Origin: Tigriopus japonicus
Taxonomy: Eukaryota > Arthropoda > Copepoda > Harpacticoida > Harpacticidae
NCBI GenBank assembly: GCA_010645155.1
Contig: CM021320.1
Span: 605,680-669,679 of the forward strand
Direction of reading: 5' to 3'
DNA: 64,000 nt
Under the pieces are notes generated by a model. The model searched no databases. It saw only the letters and a program-made list of their open reading frames with translations, and was not told where the DNA came from. Both the position numbers and the translations under genes were made by a program. Below, one piece after another: positions 52,196 to 62,090 of this stretch (positions are counted from its first letter, which is position 1; every line of letters begins with the position of its first letter).

Positions 52196-54281
52196 TAGTA
52201 GTTTTTGGTGTGGACCAACATCGAAGAGAAGGGATCAGGGTAAAATCGGGAAATTGGGAGGTCGGAGGTAAAAGAAAGACAGAAAAGAGAAAAGAACATT
52301 TCAAGATGATGCTAGTAATGGTTGTTGTTCTGGTAGAAGTGGCTCTTTGTCGTTGATGCTATTACAAATGTTGTTCTCGAGTAATTGGACATTTACAGTC
52401 CCCCTCCCTCTTTCAGCTAACAAGATCTTCGCCTCTTGAAAGGAACCGAGCCAGACTTGGTTGCCTTAATCCAATGCATCATTAGTATGAAAGGAAGTTT
52501 TGCCCCCTCCCCTCCCCCTAGTTAAAGGCCCTTCAAGGTCAGAATAATGCGAAAAGAAACTGTAATCAAACTAAGGGACATCTCATTGAAGGTTCATGGA
52601 GAAACACCAGCAGGAACCGAATAATCTCGTCTCAATTTGTGATTTTTCGTAGAACATCGAATAGGAAGACGAACAAAATAGCTGAGCACTTGAAGGAATT
52701 CAACAAAGAAACGTGGGTGAAATTTGCAGACGTCTACTATTTGTGTCGGAAAATTGTACGGACCCTGTAACGAAACCTCGGTACGACCTTGAAGAGGGAA
52801 CAACAACCCAAGGCCATTCAAAGAGGGTCGAAAGATTGAAATAACAAACAGAAATGACCGAACACAGGACATTGGTTGAACTTCGAAAAAGATTGTGGTT
52901 GTTCATGATAAACTTGTCCTTGAACAAAAATTGCAGTGACTAGACTGGTTTTTGTTGTGAACACGTTACAAAGTCAAATAAGGAGACAATGAGATTGGTT
53001 AAGTAAACTGTTAGAATTGTATCCTTCAGTTTGGATCTATACTTACGGTCACCAAGGAAGATTCCGTGGGCAGAGGAGCCTTTGGCCTTCTCTTTGATCT
53101 TCTTCAAGTCCCTAGAGACCTTATGTCGAGGCTTGACCTTCATAAAAAGGTACGAGAAACGTCAGAAGACTGACACCCAACTCAAGAGGGCTGGCCTTTA
53201 ATCCTTCCTACCTGAGCCGTGAAACAATCTGCGTCAGGATGCTGAAAGTTCCACAAGGCCTTCCAAATCTTCTTCCCATTGTCCAATCTAAAATTCTGCA
53301 TGAAATCTGACTCCCGAATCGATCCGCAGATGGGAGCAAAAAGGTAAACGAAACTCTGGAACGAACAAAAATAATGCAAATGTAGACACCAATAAAGAGT
53401 ATGAGTTACAGCAGCAGCTAATTTGGTTATCTTTTTTCTTCAACCTACAGGTTCCTCAAAGACGCCAGATAAACTAAGGTGCTCGTAGTTTGGCCCAAGG
53501 GGATAACCATTCAATCCAAATTTGGTGGGCCAAAATGAGAAAACTTTTTTTACATCCAAGGTCGAGGCTCTTTGGGAGAGGATGGGGATTGGGTCACAAA
53601 CACAATAGTAAGACGGCAAGAAGTGGAAGAGTGACTCCAATTAAAGTCAAGCTCACTCTCAAACTTGCCAGATCCAACTTCATATTTGTGAGGAAGAGCC
53701 CGGAGAGCTAGCCAGCTTACCAACCATCTGCTTGCTGACTTGTTTGTTTGTCAGTCTACCCCCTACTCTGTCACTCTTCAACTTTGCCCACAAGAAAGAT
53801 GCGACCCGTTCCAACCATTCTAATAAGTTGCTTGTGCCTGTGTGTGTCTGCCGTCCATGTCAAAATAGGCCTTTTTTCCCCGGAAATGTTCCAAAACAAA
53901 CATTCGACCCACTCACATACGTTTTATTGACGTTGTAATGTATATCATTACGCTCAGATCCTGAGTCTCTTCAGATATGTTTACAAGGACGAGAAGCTAC
54001 AAACAAACTAGCGATCTTCCTTGATGCAGCTTTTTGTGCTCCTTTCACTGAAGAAATGGAGCACCACTGACTGCGTTCCATACGACTCTTGGTAGTGTGG
54101 GAGGCCTTTTTTCCTTACCGTGATAGCCGAAATGGGGAAGAGGTAGGCGAAGGGCCCCGTTTGAAGTGATCCATCATTTTCCGACTCGAGAATACATTCA
54201 TCAGCAGCATCCAAGAGAATCCAATGGAGGGTGTAAAGCAACTTGGTCTCCGCACTCCCCAAATTGAAACTGGATTCCTTC
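22199..54281 (-). CDS. unc80: UNC80, NALCN sodium-leak channel complex scaffold subunit (44 coding exons, N-terminus outside window)
   Basis: UNC80 links UNC79 to the NALCN/narrow-abdomen cation leak channel at the neuronal plasma membrane and is needed for channel stability and localisation; it sets resting excitability and, in flies, circadian behaviour. I joined 44 minus-strand exons. Each has an AG acceptor and GT donor, and phases fit across all 43 introns, ending at a TAA (22201-22199). The product in the window is about 3,974 residues. Conserved UNC80 blocks appear in family order: AETKLLYTLHW, FVYLFAPI, TFFDVAVIRCLF, FFHAYLGFC, LLECAHFVHQCNRG, ACVLLLEITTFLRE, WLRAVTKLINSFNFYCTH, TLWRNRHQVWQRLEE, MFKDLKQILRKEQ, KLPSFPRKALEAEL, ELYGLDVLHKFNW, LLKMAPYD, ILIICFESQLNSEW. 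About 100 N-terminal residues of the family are missing and probably lie beyond 64 kb. No transmembrane segment is expected. Low-complexity Gly, Gln and Ser tracts lengthen it relative to vertebrate UNC80. Identification is from family knowledge; exon borders are my reading. Confidence 0.96.
26012..27638 (-). CDS. unc80: UNC80 exons 37-38 (large 1,163-nt exon; LAPYD and C-terminal helical block)
   Basis: Exons: 27638-26476 and 26365-26012. Exon 37 is the largest in the gene. It encodes LSLTADFVSKC, LLDNKCFMRLVDVAHNLLKM followed by APYD, FPLTDWSLESMRPSLM, IIRRLDKLFAKIQ, LLKGVYLTLWRHPYIV, FQLVALQVLVLG and LLLNLLLPLCLKVGSGKKDA. These match the family's LLKLAPYD, LPITDWTAEAVRPALI, ILKRLDRMFNKI, VALQIQALK and LLNLLIPFVLTVGSGSKDS. 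Exon 38 gives GLKILIICFESQLNSEWFRI, LWRFLEFIPMYRSSLFTFLL and LKDLGKEMGDLREGLNKRLQ. No intron interrupts the 388-codon run. Confidence 0.97.
28286..30571 (-). CDS. unc80: UNC80 exons 32-36 (CLVEDSNLFL to LTALDFCYQGD, most conserved core)
   Basis: Exons: 30571-30260, 29948-29738, 29673-29369, 29131-28709 and 28647-28286. Encoded motifs in order: WSCLVEDSNLFLKYFMEKLT, IIGYIMFYVRHP, MFKDLKQILRKEQ, IIVHGPQGPDEGGIPSQFPL, EYFLVDQR, QYPQLALVHKKP, EDLMKLPSFPRKALEAELDL, ELYGLDVLHKFNW, FVNVINGALSLHAEDA, IEFTCKQLYILHRKPFLLQM, MELVKMKKPLTALDFCYQGD. Each has a clear counterpart in vertebrate UNC80 in the same order and spacing, which fixes the gene identity. Exons 32 (donor GTACCA) and 35 (donor GTTTGA) have weak donors, so regulated splicing is possible there. 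Confidence 0.97.
31012..32950 (-). CDS. unc80: UNC80 exons 28-31 (VKVPAH, TLWRNRHQVW, ITSVPILTRAAHEP, ADE blocks)
   Basis: Exons: 32950-32803, 32739-32542, 32322-32136 and 31193-31012. Exon 28: SAASIFIVSSVKVPAHTTAL and QRINAIYRFQ. Exon 29: TLWRNRHQVWQRLEENG, IEFTLPSPKLG, VIDPPWE, a near-perfect family match (TLWRFRYQVW...INFTLPSPVLG...DPPW). Exon 30: KKQKSDLVQSALQNEEAKRK and ITSVPILTRAAHEPSLY followed by SPEEPEE. Exon 31: LFPSTLCSAFVEVIALLDDQ, corresponding to the family's VFPACICAAVLPIVHLMED. The donor of exon 31 (GTTGGT) departs from the GTRAGT consensus. Confidence 0.95.
33051..36913 (-). CDS. unc80: UNC80 exons 23-27 (basic linker, WLRAVTKLINSF, VLKYLRIR and PVAWELL blocks)
   Basis: Exons: 36913-36718, 35783-35541, 34315-33993, 33864-33526 and 33157-33051. 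Exons 23-24 are basic and Ala/Ser-rich (RRRSIRLAKKPDDGG; KKPTALSRWKKLTGTAMFIN) and are placed by phase and splice sites. Exon 25 has ENMPWLRAVTKLINSFNFYC and THQGFCHPNCFKRQMRATRR, equal to the family's MSWLHVMILLCNQQSFICTH...CHPHC. Exon 26 ends SNVLKYLRIR, equal to GMLKYIRLQV. Exon 27 gives LFHVPMAILNKSACILPDDT and DVLPVAWELL. The 1.2-kb intron 35540-34316 carries the GAT/ATC repeat. Confidence 0.92.
34411..34465. repeat. Self-complementary (TGA)n-(ATC)n microsatellite
   Basis: About 20 bases of TGA/GAT units run directly into about 33 bases of ATC units. Because GAT is the reverse complement of ATC, the tract can fold on itself. It lies in the unc80 intron between exons 24 and 25 (35540-34316). 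Confidence 0.9.
36991..38828 (-). CDS. unc80: UNC80 exons 19-22 (LLDTCIPGT, LLECAHFVHQC, EDFLDE and LLLEITTFLRE blocks)
   Basis: Exons: 38828-38534, 38460-38194, 37827-37698 and 37532-36991. Exon 19 encodes AIQTGMGQFSFLLDTCIPGT, and exon 20 continues as TRVCYLLECAHFVHQCNRGQ and ASKLFHQWAE. Exon 21 is MLGSRIEEML...LLLEDEDEDFLDE, matching the acidic EEDFLDD of vertebrates. Exon 22 starts ATVNPQGTGCPMPLRLVACV and LLLEITTFLRESYRALPKP, then a ten-Gly run and a variable tail. These are among the best matches in the gene. The intron between exons 20 and 21 (38193-37828) is 366 nt, in phase and without a stop; see findings. Confidence 0.95.
39344..40302 (-). CDS. unc80: UNC80 exons 16-18 (disordered Gly/Ser-rich region)
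   Basis: Exons: 40302-40161, 39941-39680 and 39539-39344. This is the poorly conserved region between the FRRVALSALL block and the LLN/LLDTC block. Exon 16 is basic and Ser-rich (DETERLVYKKSVFKKKSN). Exon 17 contains several Gly runs (ALGGGGGNSAPGGGGTSG and following) of a kind also seen in vertebrate UNC80 low-complexity inserts. Exon 18 gives FNWVSGKGHEDTNDG and EPTRKHSLYVKNMHK. The calls rest on open frames bounded by good splice sites and on phase continuity with both neighbours rather than on motif identity. Confidence 0.82.
40437..43454 (-). CDS. unc80: UNC80 exons 12-15 (INHHGGIDFVVLLK, CDALLSIL and AYLGFC blocks; polyQ)
   Basis: Exons: 43454-43215, 42037-41664, 41296-40851 and 40779-40437. 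Exon 12 ends GGIDFVVLLK, equivalent to the family's GMLDLSVVLKAV. Exon 13 has CTKRVCDALLSILSSLIDFG followed by a long Lys/Arg/Glu-rich segment, as in vertebrates. Exon 14 starts LLKIFGCPHGC, then a Gln run (QQQQHQQQQQQQQ), then KAISLLSRLLWYDKAQFKRF and LLSFFHAYLGFCVDP, all recognisable UNC80 motifs. Exon 15 carries LLYSDTRAFMNYV and AHGGVFRRVVLGAMIES, matching CDIRQLVQFIKEAHGNVFRRVAL. Confidence 0.95.
43011..43027. repeat. (GTC)n microsatellite in unc80 intron
   Basis: A short perfect GTC/TCG repeat in the intron between exons 12 and 13. It is followed around 43100-43135 by GGT/GTA-rich sequence. Confidence 0.85.
43455..45854 (-). other. Large unc80 intron (exon 11 to exon 12)
   Basis: A 2.4-kb intron, AT-rich, with no open frame above about 65 codons. 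I see no embedded gene or mobile element. Its size stands out against the mostly 60-400 nt introns of the 3' half of the gene. Confidence 0.6.
45855..48721 (-). CDS. unc80: UNC80 exons 8-11 (charged and Ser-rich linker; 30-nt micro-exon)
   Basis: Exons: 48721-48130, 47788-47469, 46469-46440 and 45981-45855. Exon 8 (592 nt) continues the conserved helix as RLKGIMEGI, then has basic RPRRRKRSNSVPIPVIQ and an Arg/Ser cluster (DSFRRRSSRTSFSDFD) that could be phosphorylated. Exon 9 is Gly/Ser-rich and ends KGKSMPSLR. Exon 10 is only 30 nt (NLIDELKESG with split codons at both ends). Exon 11 gives YYGLRKISTPNVTRIAKGIK and IIMVTEFTPKTSPDK. The large introns on either side (47468-46470, 45854-43455) show only non-coding sequence and short repeats. 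Confidence 0.85.
49027..51962 (-). CDS. unc80: UNC80 exons 4-7 (Ser/Pro/Ala-rich linker, then FDVAV block)
   Basis: Exons: 51962-51840, 50053-49731, 49642-49599 and 49404-49027. Exon 4 encodes a basic stretch with VPKPKGPSILTKGKW; it is the least conserved call and rests on phase fit and splice sites. Exon 5 is a low-complexity Ala/Pro/Ser linker (SSGSAAAGIVVAG, PPFPPKGPRFLEKTTSLLSER). Exon 6 is a 44-nt micro-exon (TDSVDSSASRLLKS). Exon 7 ends in the strongly conserved NSLATFFDVAVIRCLFISHWGE and WALTYLNKR, equivalent to the family's ATYFDVAVLRCL...HWSEEG. Exon 5 to exon 6 junction is phase 0, exon 6 to 7 phase 2. Confidence 0.85.
51782..51833. repeat. GA-rich tract next to exon 4 donor
   Basis: A GA/GAAA-rich run on the plus strand (a CT/TTTC-rich tract in the unc80 transcript) begins within about 10 bases of the exon 4 donor at 51839-51838. 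A pyrimidine tract just after a donor is unusual and could bind splicing factors. Confidence 0.7.
52161..52203. repeat. (AGT)n microsatellite in unc80 intron
   Basis: An almost pure AGT/GTA repeat inside a longer GGT/GTA/GAA-rich stretch (52050-52203), located in the intron between exons 3 and 4. In transcript sense it is an ACT/TAC-rich pyrimidine tract about 200-240 nt upstream of the exon 4 acceptor. Confidence 0.9.
53047..54281 (-). CDS. unc80: UNC80 exons 1-3 of the window (N-terminal conserved block)
   Basis: Exons in transcript order: 54281-54119, 53355-53212, 53137-53047. The first starts with one base of a split codon (incoming phase 2), so a coding exon must precede it. It encodes SAETKLLYTLHWILLDAADE, the family's AETKLLHTLHW region. 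Exon 2 begins SFVYLFAPI and continues RESDFMQNFRLDNGKKIW and HPDADCFTAQ, matching the conserved FAP..IKESD segment. Exon 3 is basic (VKPRHKVSRDLKKIKEK). Introns are 763 and 74 nt. The acceptor of the first exon is at 54282-54283 (CAG in transcript sense). No N-terminal PLPIQTFLWRQ-like segment was found between 54.3 and 64 kb. Confidence 0.9.
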
Positions 54282-57200
54282 CTGAAAGAATGAGGGCAAA
54301 TCCGTCAATTGGTTAATGTCAAACCATAATCCATTGGCTCGCTCTCCCAGAGCTCATTCCCCAAATTCCCAGAGCGATCGAATCGAGAACGAAGATTGAA
54401 AGGAAAGGATTATTTTTAGATCTGACATCTTGTGTATGTTTGGTGCTCAACAGAGCTCGCTAGTCGAGGTCTTTTCGACTCATTTGATTTGGGTGGATGA
54501 GTGAGAGAGAGAGAGAGCCTTTGAGAAGCCCCTCAGCTCGTTCCCCGAAAGCCTAATCATTTTGGCAGGCAAAATGGAACTTGGTAGGTCATCAGGCAGT
54601 CCTGAGCAAAGATTCCGGTCTTTCTTTTGAAGCTGCCAAATTGTTGAAGGGCACGACAATGAGCATTGCTCCCTTTTTTGGGAGCACTCTCTGGAAATCG
54701 ATGTTTATTGGCACATGTTCCAAATGGGAAAACGAAAAGCCCTTGGCAAGCATCCCGTAATTGCTATCTTCAGTACCCCGTGTATGTAGTAGTAGTACAT
54801 TGTTCCCATATCCAGAAGGAGACCGAGCGAGGGTTTGTGTCCCACTTTTGGAACCGTGGTGAGGTTCACAGGTTTCATTTGGAAGCCTGGGGTGCATTTA
54901 ATGCAATTTTCGCCCCAAACTGTCACACTAACCAAGTACACATTGTACCAGGCGAAGATGTGGCAACTTTGGGAATGCATTGCCGAAATTATATGCAATC
55001 TCAGCATGGAACAGAGAGTGAGTGTCCTGTTCCACTTGGGCTCTCGAGGCAAACTTGGACTTTTGAATTCGCCCTTGAATGAGCACAGGCTTTTCATAAT
55101 TTCGACCTTGAATTTTGGAATTCAGCACAACCAGTTTGCTTGAAGAATATTTCCATAAGTTGGCAGGAAGACTTGCAAATTTTGGAAATCTCCTCTCATT
55201 TCGCCCTCAAAGCTGAATACTTCAGTTAAAGGAATGCGAATTCAATACTCAGGCCTGAAGCTTTATGAAGATTTTGTTAAGCCTGTCAGTGTTTTCAAAA
55301 ATGAGCCTTACAAAGGTGCTTTAAATTGCATTGCTTTCTAAGCACAAAAATATGCAAGGTAGTAAAATGGAAAAACTTCCTACAAAATATCTTTTTTCCC
55401 TTTTTTCCAACTACTCTCATTCAGTCTTATTAAACGGCCTCATAAATGTCAGTTTCGTTTTTAATGAGTGTAAGAAACACAATCACAATCACTTTCTTTT
55501 CAAGTTCCACAAATTGAAGTTGGCTTTGCTTTGCGAAAGTTATTGGTCCCAATGGAGCCCTTTAAGTACGATATGAATTGAGTTGATTGTTTTTTACAAT
55601 TGCATGGCAAACGCAAGGTTGGCAATAAAAGGAAGTTGTGCAAAAAAATGGCTTGAATTTACAACCATTCCCTCGTGGAAATCTGAAACTCGCAACTTCA
55701 AGTTTGGTCAATCGGAGAGTGAAATCCCAGGAGAGCCATGGTTCTTGCGAAAACTTAATTGTTCTTCAAGGACATTTGTTCCTCAAAGTTCGGTGAAAGA
55801 GCTTTTTGGATCCAGATTAAATGATTAATAACTTCAACAGAATTGACAAACGTGAGTTGGGAGAGAAGTCTAGTACTTTCCTATTGGAGTGAGTTTTTTT
55901 GCACACACGAATCAATGCCATTTGGATTGATACAAATCGCATATTTTTGGACCTCGCTTTCCCTTGAATTCGCATTCAGAAGTAACTTTTCCAATCTTCT
56001 ACATTATGGAAAATGCGAACGAAAAGATGATAATCTTTTTTATTCAAACTCTTTTATCTCTTTATAGAACGAAAGCGCAAATTGCCAAAATATCAGTCGT
56101 TACTCTCTAATCATTATGGAACAAATTTGCCATAAGCCAAACTAGTTTTTGTTCCAAAACCTCAGCAATGCCAAATATCTTTGTGCTTCATCTTTGTCTA
56201 CTGGGCAAAGTTTGTCCGTAAACTCTCAAATTAAATGTTTAATGTCAGTTGGCAGAACACCATTGTTTTCGGGGTAAGGAACCAAGAAGTTGGAACAACA
56301 TAGACAGCATAGTTTAAGAGAGATAGTAATACTCTCATTTGCTCTCTCTCAAAACTCAACATGCCCAAGAAAGCAACCTTCAAATGGTACATTGTTCGTT
56401 CTATCCTTGCATGTACTGTACACATCGAGGATAAGAGTGGAACTCATGCCGTTTGGCTGGAGGACGTTCATTAAAACTTTTCCTTTGAACCAGCAGGTGT
56501 TCGAGGAGAACTACAGATTGTTCTTCCTGGAATTCGCTTATTAAGTACATCACCCCCAGTCTTCCGAGTACAAGTACGTACACTGTGTGCCCATAACTTT
56601 CAGGAACCTTCGTTTGTGAGGAATTTTTAATCCCTTTAGGCCTTCTTCCCTTAGTGTGTGATTTTGTCCAATCTCAAGCATTTCCCCTTTCCTGCCTTTT
56701 GCCTTTCAGCTTGTCCAGGGCTTTAATTTGGAAAGGGCCTCGAGCAAATATTGGCCGATGAAACCTTATCAGGCACCCAACAGAGATGGCAAACAAAGCC
56801 ATCAATTTGAACACTGCCAATCAATTGGAACCCAAAAGGGGGAGAAAAAAAATTCCAAACGCACCTTGAGCCCCATCTATTGCACTACATCTAACAATAG
56901 AGCACTTAAATGACATATTACATGAAGACAAAACAAACCACTGACCTGTGTTGAAGGAGAGAAGCAGCACATTGCATCACATGGGGAAAACAAGCCACAA
57001 TGAAGCGCCATCTTGGAATGAGCTGGAGGGCATCCGTGAAGCTGGGAGAAAGACCAAACAGGATGTTCTGGACGAGAACCTTTTCAAAGATCTGAAAGAG
57101 CCAAACGGAGGAGTGAAAGTCATTGAAGAGAGCTCATTTTTCACGTGCTTCCAAGTTTTTGGGACTCGAGTGCAAAGGTCTCTCTCTCTCTTTTCCCTTC

Positions 57201-59700
57201 CCGTGACAAAACAAGTCAAATTTAAGAGCTTTGGATAAGGCTATGTTTGTTTCTTTAAAATCGTTCATAAACGAACACTTGCGACATTCAGAGTCAGTCA
57301 AAATCTTGTCAAAGTCTATTGTGTAAAAGCTTTTGGAACATGTGGTTTAGAACTATTCTCATAGCGTGTTGCCCCCTCCACAAGTCAAGCACAGCTGTTT
57401 AACCACTATTGTCAAACTTGCGATTTGTCAAATTGTAAGCAATTGTGTTTCGTTGACTCAGCAAACGAGAAGAGAAAGCCAGTTCTCTGACTCTGAAACT
57501 CGACCCCTTGACGGTCTTGAACTTCAGTCATGTAACCATTTCCCCCCTCAATTCTATTTTTGCAACACTGCCCCCCTTAAGTGCTTTGAAGACCGAAATT
57601 CTAGAGTAAAAAAACTTGTTGTCGGAACACTCCGGTCATCATCCATCAACTCCGAGAAGAATTTCACTTGGCACCTTTTTCAGGCGGGTGAAAAAGTCTC
57701 TGAGCTCCCGGAAAAGTGTCTTCTTGGCTTGAAACTAATGACCGGATCAAATGTGCTTTCTACCGAAATTTAACCCTTTCTTGTGACGTACCTTACAAGC
57801 CTCTTTGATTTCCTGAAGAGAGAGCAGCATGGTTGGAAGAGATGATGATTAAATTAGTCACATGAATTCGAGCTAATCATATGTCCAAATGCATTAAAGT
57901 GAAACGGTGGGGGATTCGAGAGGTTCTACTAAACCACGTGGTTCCAAAATCGTATCCTTCAGCGGAAAGCCACGTGACAGAACATGCATCATTCCAAGTT
58001 TATATGCACGGGCTACAAAAATATTGTACGGTATTCGTGATCCTTCTGAATGAGCACACTTCCTTTATTTGTCGTTGAATTGATTTTTCTTGAGCACCAA
58101 TCTGACCTGAGTAGAGGACAAAAGATCTCATTGGACACAAATTACAGGGCAATTTGAAGTGAATAGACTACGTGTTCCGGCGAGAAAGCTCCCACTCCCT
58201 CCCTCGAATCGTATCATGAATAATACTGCTGTCGGTCAAGTTTTGTGCTCATGCACTACTAACTCATTATGCTAATAGCTGTTCTTAAATCAGCTCAACC
58301 AGATCGTCTCGTCGAGCCCCTTTCAGAATGCAAACTCGCGTGGTGGACATGCAAGAGAATGATTGCAAGACTTCCGAGACCTGTTTGTTCCAAGAAAAAG
58401 CCAAGCCACAAGTTTTCGTTCCAACGTCTCTAGTCGTACTTTCCTTCGCCACGAGTTGCGTAAAGCCTTTGAATAGAAGGACTCTAGGACCAAAAAAGGC
58501 TCCCTGAGAAAGGTGGTTTGACGAGGAAAAGGGTTCACAATAATTTTCAATTCGAGCATGAAATTGGATCTCGCTTCAATGAACAAACGCGGAACACTTG
58601 TCTAAAATGGTGATGCCCTTCCAAAAAAGAGGGGAGCAAAATCGGCATCATTCCCTAGTCTTCAGTTTATGGGTCAATGGGAGGAAAATGAAATTCGGAA
58701 GAAAGAGCGATCGTTTTTCCTCGCGACAGTTCTTAGCGGGGAACAGAACAGACCTGATTTGACTAATTTGTTCCATCTCCTGGATCCACACACGAAACAA
58801 GGTGGGTATTAGGTGTGCATGTGGGCGTGTATGTATGTGAATGTAATATGGGTGCGTGTTTGTCCTCATAAAGGCTGCCAAATGTCGTGTGTTCACACGC
58901 AACAACATTTTTGAGCCTTGAAGAACATTTGGGACATCGTAGTCAAAGGAGGAGGCCAAGCGAGCCAGAACTCAGGGGGCATTTTGTCATCCATAATGGG
59001 GTTATTAGTATTGACTTTTCTCCCTGTGGAGGGCCTCGTTCTGATCTTGATCTCTCTATGAAGGACGAACAAAGCGTGGCAAAAATCCATTGAAGAAGTG
59101 AAAATTCGTCACAAATCATTCTTGACAGGTCGCTCCAGCTTTCTGCACGCATACGCTCGCTCCTCTCGAAAGTAGAATCCCAACACTCATTCAGCTTGGT
59201 CGATCCAAAGCCTCGGTTTTCTCCACTCTATCCTCAAAAGCCAAAAGTTTATTTACCACAACTTTTGGGGAGAAAGGATAAGGTACCAAATTTGCCGCCT
59301 TTAGGTTTAGGCCCTTCAGCATTCACTCTCTCTGTGCTTCTCTCATACACACAAGAACCTTGGCTATGAAGGCCAAGTCGGCCTTTTGCGTGAGATCTTG
59401 CTCCACGTGCGGATCAGTCCGGAACTTTTTCAAGGAACTTCACACTTTTTGGACCTTTTTTCGGGCTCACTCAAGATGTCGTCTTGGGTTTCCTTTTCTA
59501 CATCCTTTTGTCAGGGACATGTACTCCAAAGACGTACTCCAAGTTATATTTCTAGCTAGTAATTGTATTGTAGCCAATGCTCTCAATAACTAGCTTTGGA
59601 ATGGCCAAAGAGCTTTTGTCCAAATATCCCTCGTTGGATCTTGGCACATAAAGAAACCTCACTTGAGGTCGTCAAAGAACCATTATGGAACATGGAACGA

Positions 59701-59729
59701 GAAGAAGATGAAGAAGAAGAAGAAGAAGC
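59701..59729. repeat. GAA/GAT microsatellite
   Basis: A short imperfect GAA repeat in the presumed unc80 5' intron; no other feature is associated with it. Confidence 0.8.
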
Positions 59730-62065
59730 AGCACAGAACAACAAATGCAATCCTTTCTCATCAGACCATGATTGCTCTTTTCGAATACCTGAGTTGAGGT
59801 GAGTTCCTACTTCCTCCGAGCAAGTTTTAGCAATACGTACGATACTTCTAGGATTATCGGACCCGATGAAGAACAGAAATCGAATCCAGGGTACTGACGA
59901 TCGACAACGACCAAAGCGATTTTAGACGGCTCATAAAAGGACGACGAAGATCGTGGTTTTCATCAGATTAATGTTTGCTGAATGGTCCATAGGTCACTGT
60001 GATATGTCACCTTGGTTATCCCTACGAAATGAAACCCTTGGTGAAGAACTTCTCCTTCAAGAACGAAAACCCCCTCGTCTTCATGAAATGATGAAAGTAA
60101 GTAAGAAGGATGGAAATAAATGCAAAAGACGGGCTGAGATGATGATGATGATGGGACCAAGGTCTCGACGGGACCCACAACTGAGAGTGCGAGATGAAGA
60201 GAGATAACAAAGAGCGTCATCTCCCTCCTCTCTAAGTGAAGCAACTTGAACCATCCTTCTAAAAGTACACCAAGCATATACTCGTACGCACCTAAATGGA
60301 CTATGAAGTTACTCATGCAAGGAACATCAACTGAGGTACATCCAATTCAATTTCTAGTGCTTTGGAAGGACCTGCTCTTGTTAGTTGTGTATATAGATGT
60401 TTTTGGGTCTTTCGTTGAGCGCTTCACGTTGTTTGTCCTCTCTATTTACCAAGGTCTAATTAGATATTGACATAGAACAAAGGCCTCCCGCAAGTTTGCA
60501 GCCAAAGTCGTTGACGGGAACGACTCCTCGGTAAACCCTCCCAATGAGCAATTACGGACAACTAAGACATTGAATAAACACGCCAAGCGCCCAACCAGCT
60601 GTGGTTTGGCAGGTTAGGGGCCTCCTGAACGATTTTGGCCTTTTATTCTTATACTTCTATTACTCCTATCTTACGACCCAAGGCAAAGGAAATAAGGGAG
60701 GGAGAACAAAGGCTGTTGAATTTCCCAAATGCAAACGAACCCTTCATTTTTCATTCTATTCTTGCCATGGTGTAGGTAGAAGGTAAAGGATAGGTGGGTG
60801 GTGCCTTTTTTTGGCTTGTGGAACTTGATTCCCCTTTTTGCCAACATTTACAGTGTGGCTTGTCATTCGACGACTTATACACATGCACGCAAGGTAAACT
60901 TGATCTTTTTTGGCCTTGTTTTCAATGGCAACCAACCATTCTCTTACTTTTACTCAGACGGGTAAATAAGACTCGGCGCTATTGGAGAGCAAAGAGCCAA
61001 AAACCATGCATGATCCGTAAAAAAGGCAAAGGATTTGAGCACGTGAGCTTTACGACTCCCTAGTCTATTCATAGAGTAATGGACGAAATCAAAATTGGCC
61101 TGAATGTCTCGCATTCCTAATTCTGTCGAGATTCGCCATTTTGAGCGGGCTTCTCTTTAAATGGAGAACAATGGAAGCGAACCATTCGTCGTGCATTCAG
61201 TGAAGGTTCAGTGTTCCACGTTCGTGGCTCGAGTCGTTGCCCATTTTCTGGCCATAAAAGTGATGAGAGTTCGAGCTTGATGGAAGTGACAAGAAAGATC
61301 TCGGTCTCTCTCTGTTCTCGAATAAAAACAGGACGACCGCAAAAACACGCAAATGCTCGGAGAGAACAAGCCAAATGATGGCACAAAAATATCTCAATTT
61401 CCTTGGATCCTTTTGAATGGACATGGCAAAGCTTGTGTTCTTTTAGATTGTATTATGTTTGTGAACCCAATAGTTTTTAGCTGCTCTTTTTGTGGCTGTC
61501 CGTGCTTTGTCTTTTTGATGCTCATTCATCAGATTGACTGATTGATAAATATGACCCTGTAGGTTGACATTTTTACTGCATTGCAGCGATCAATTACTCC
61601 TAAAGGTCTGTTGTAAATCTTTTAGCCGTGAACGTTCCCTCTGAGTTTCTGTTGAGAGGGATGGGGCTAGTCCATTATTCCGTACCTTTTAACTTCACTT
61701 TAGATTACTCTCTTTGCCTACCCCTGAACTGAACACTTGTACAAAGAAGATCATAATCCTTGACAGTTGTTTGAACAGTTTGGAAAATGGCACGACCTCT
61801 CTTATTTCCCTCCCCCAGAAGAGTAAGTCAGGCCAATGTCCTTCGTTTCATTTCGAAGACTAGGGCACAAAATGCGTAAGCAAATATTTTCGATGGCCAG
61901 GCTTATCTGGTCTGGTATCAAGTTGGCTCTTTCAGAAGTGGAACACGCCTCCATCAACGAAGCCAATGTTCCCATGTTCCCCCTCATTAGCTAGTGTGAG
62001 CATGTAGTTCCAAAGAGTCGCCTCCCCCTCCTCCTCCTTCTTCCCCAAACTTGTTCCAATGGAAC

Positions 62066-62090
62066 ACACCACCACCACCACCATCACCAC
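62066..62090. repeat. ACC microsatellite
   Basis: A CAC/ACC run with one CAT interruption in the presumed unc80 5' intron. It directly follows an inverted pair GTTCCA/TGGAAC (62053-62065). Confidence 0.8.

Noticed and set aside
56948..57238. Plus-strand frame with SWNELEGIREAGRKTKQDVL
   Set aside because: Protein-like but isolated, no convincing splice sites or homology, and opposite to the presumed unc80 intron; not enough support to call.
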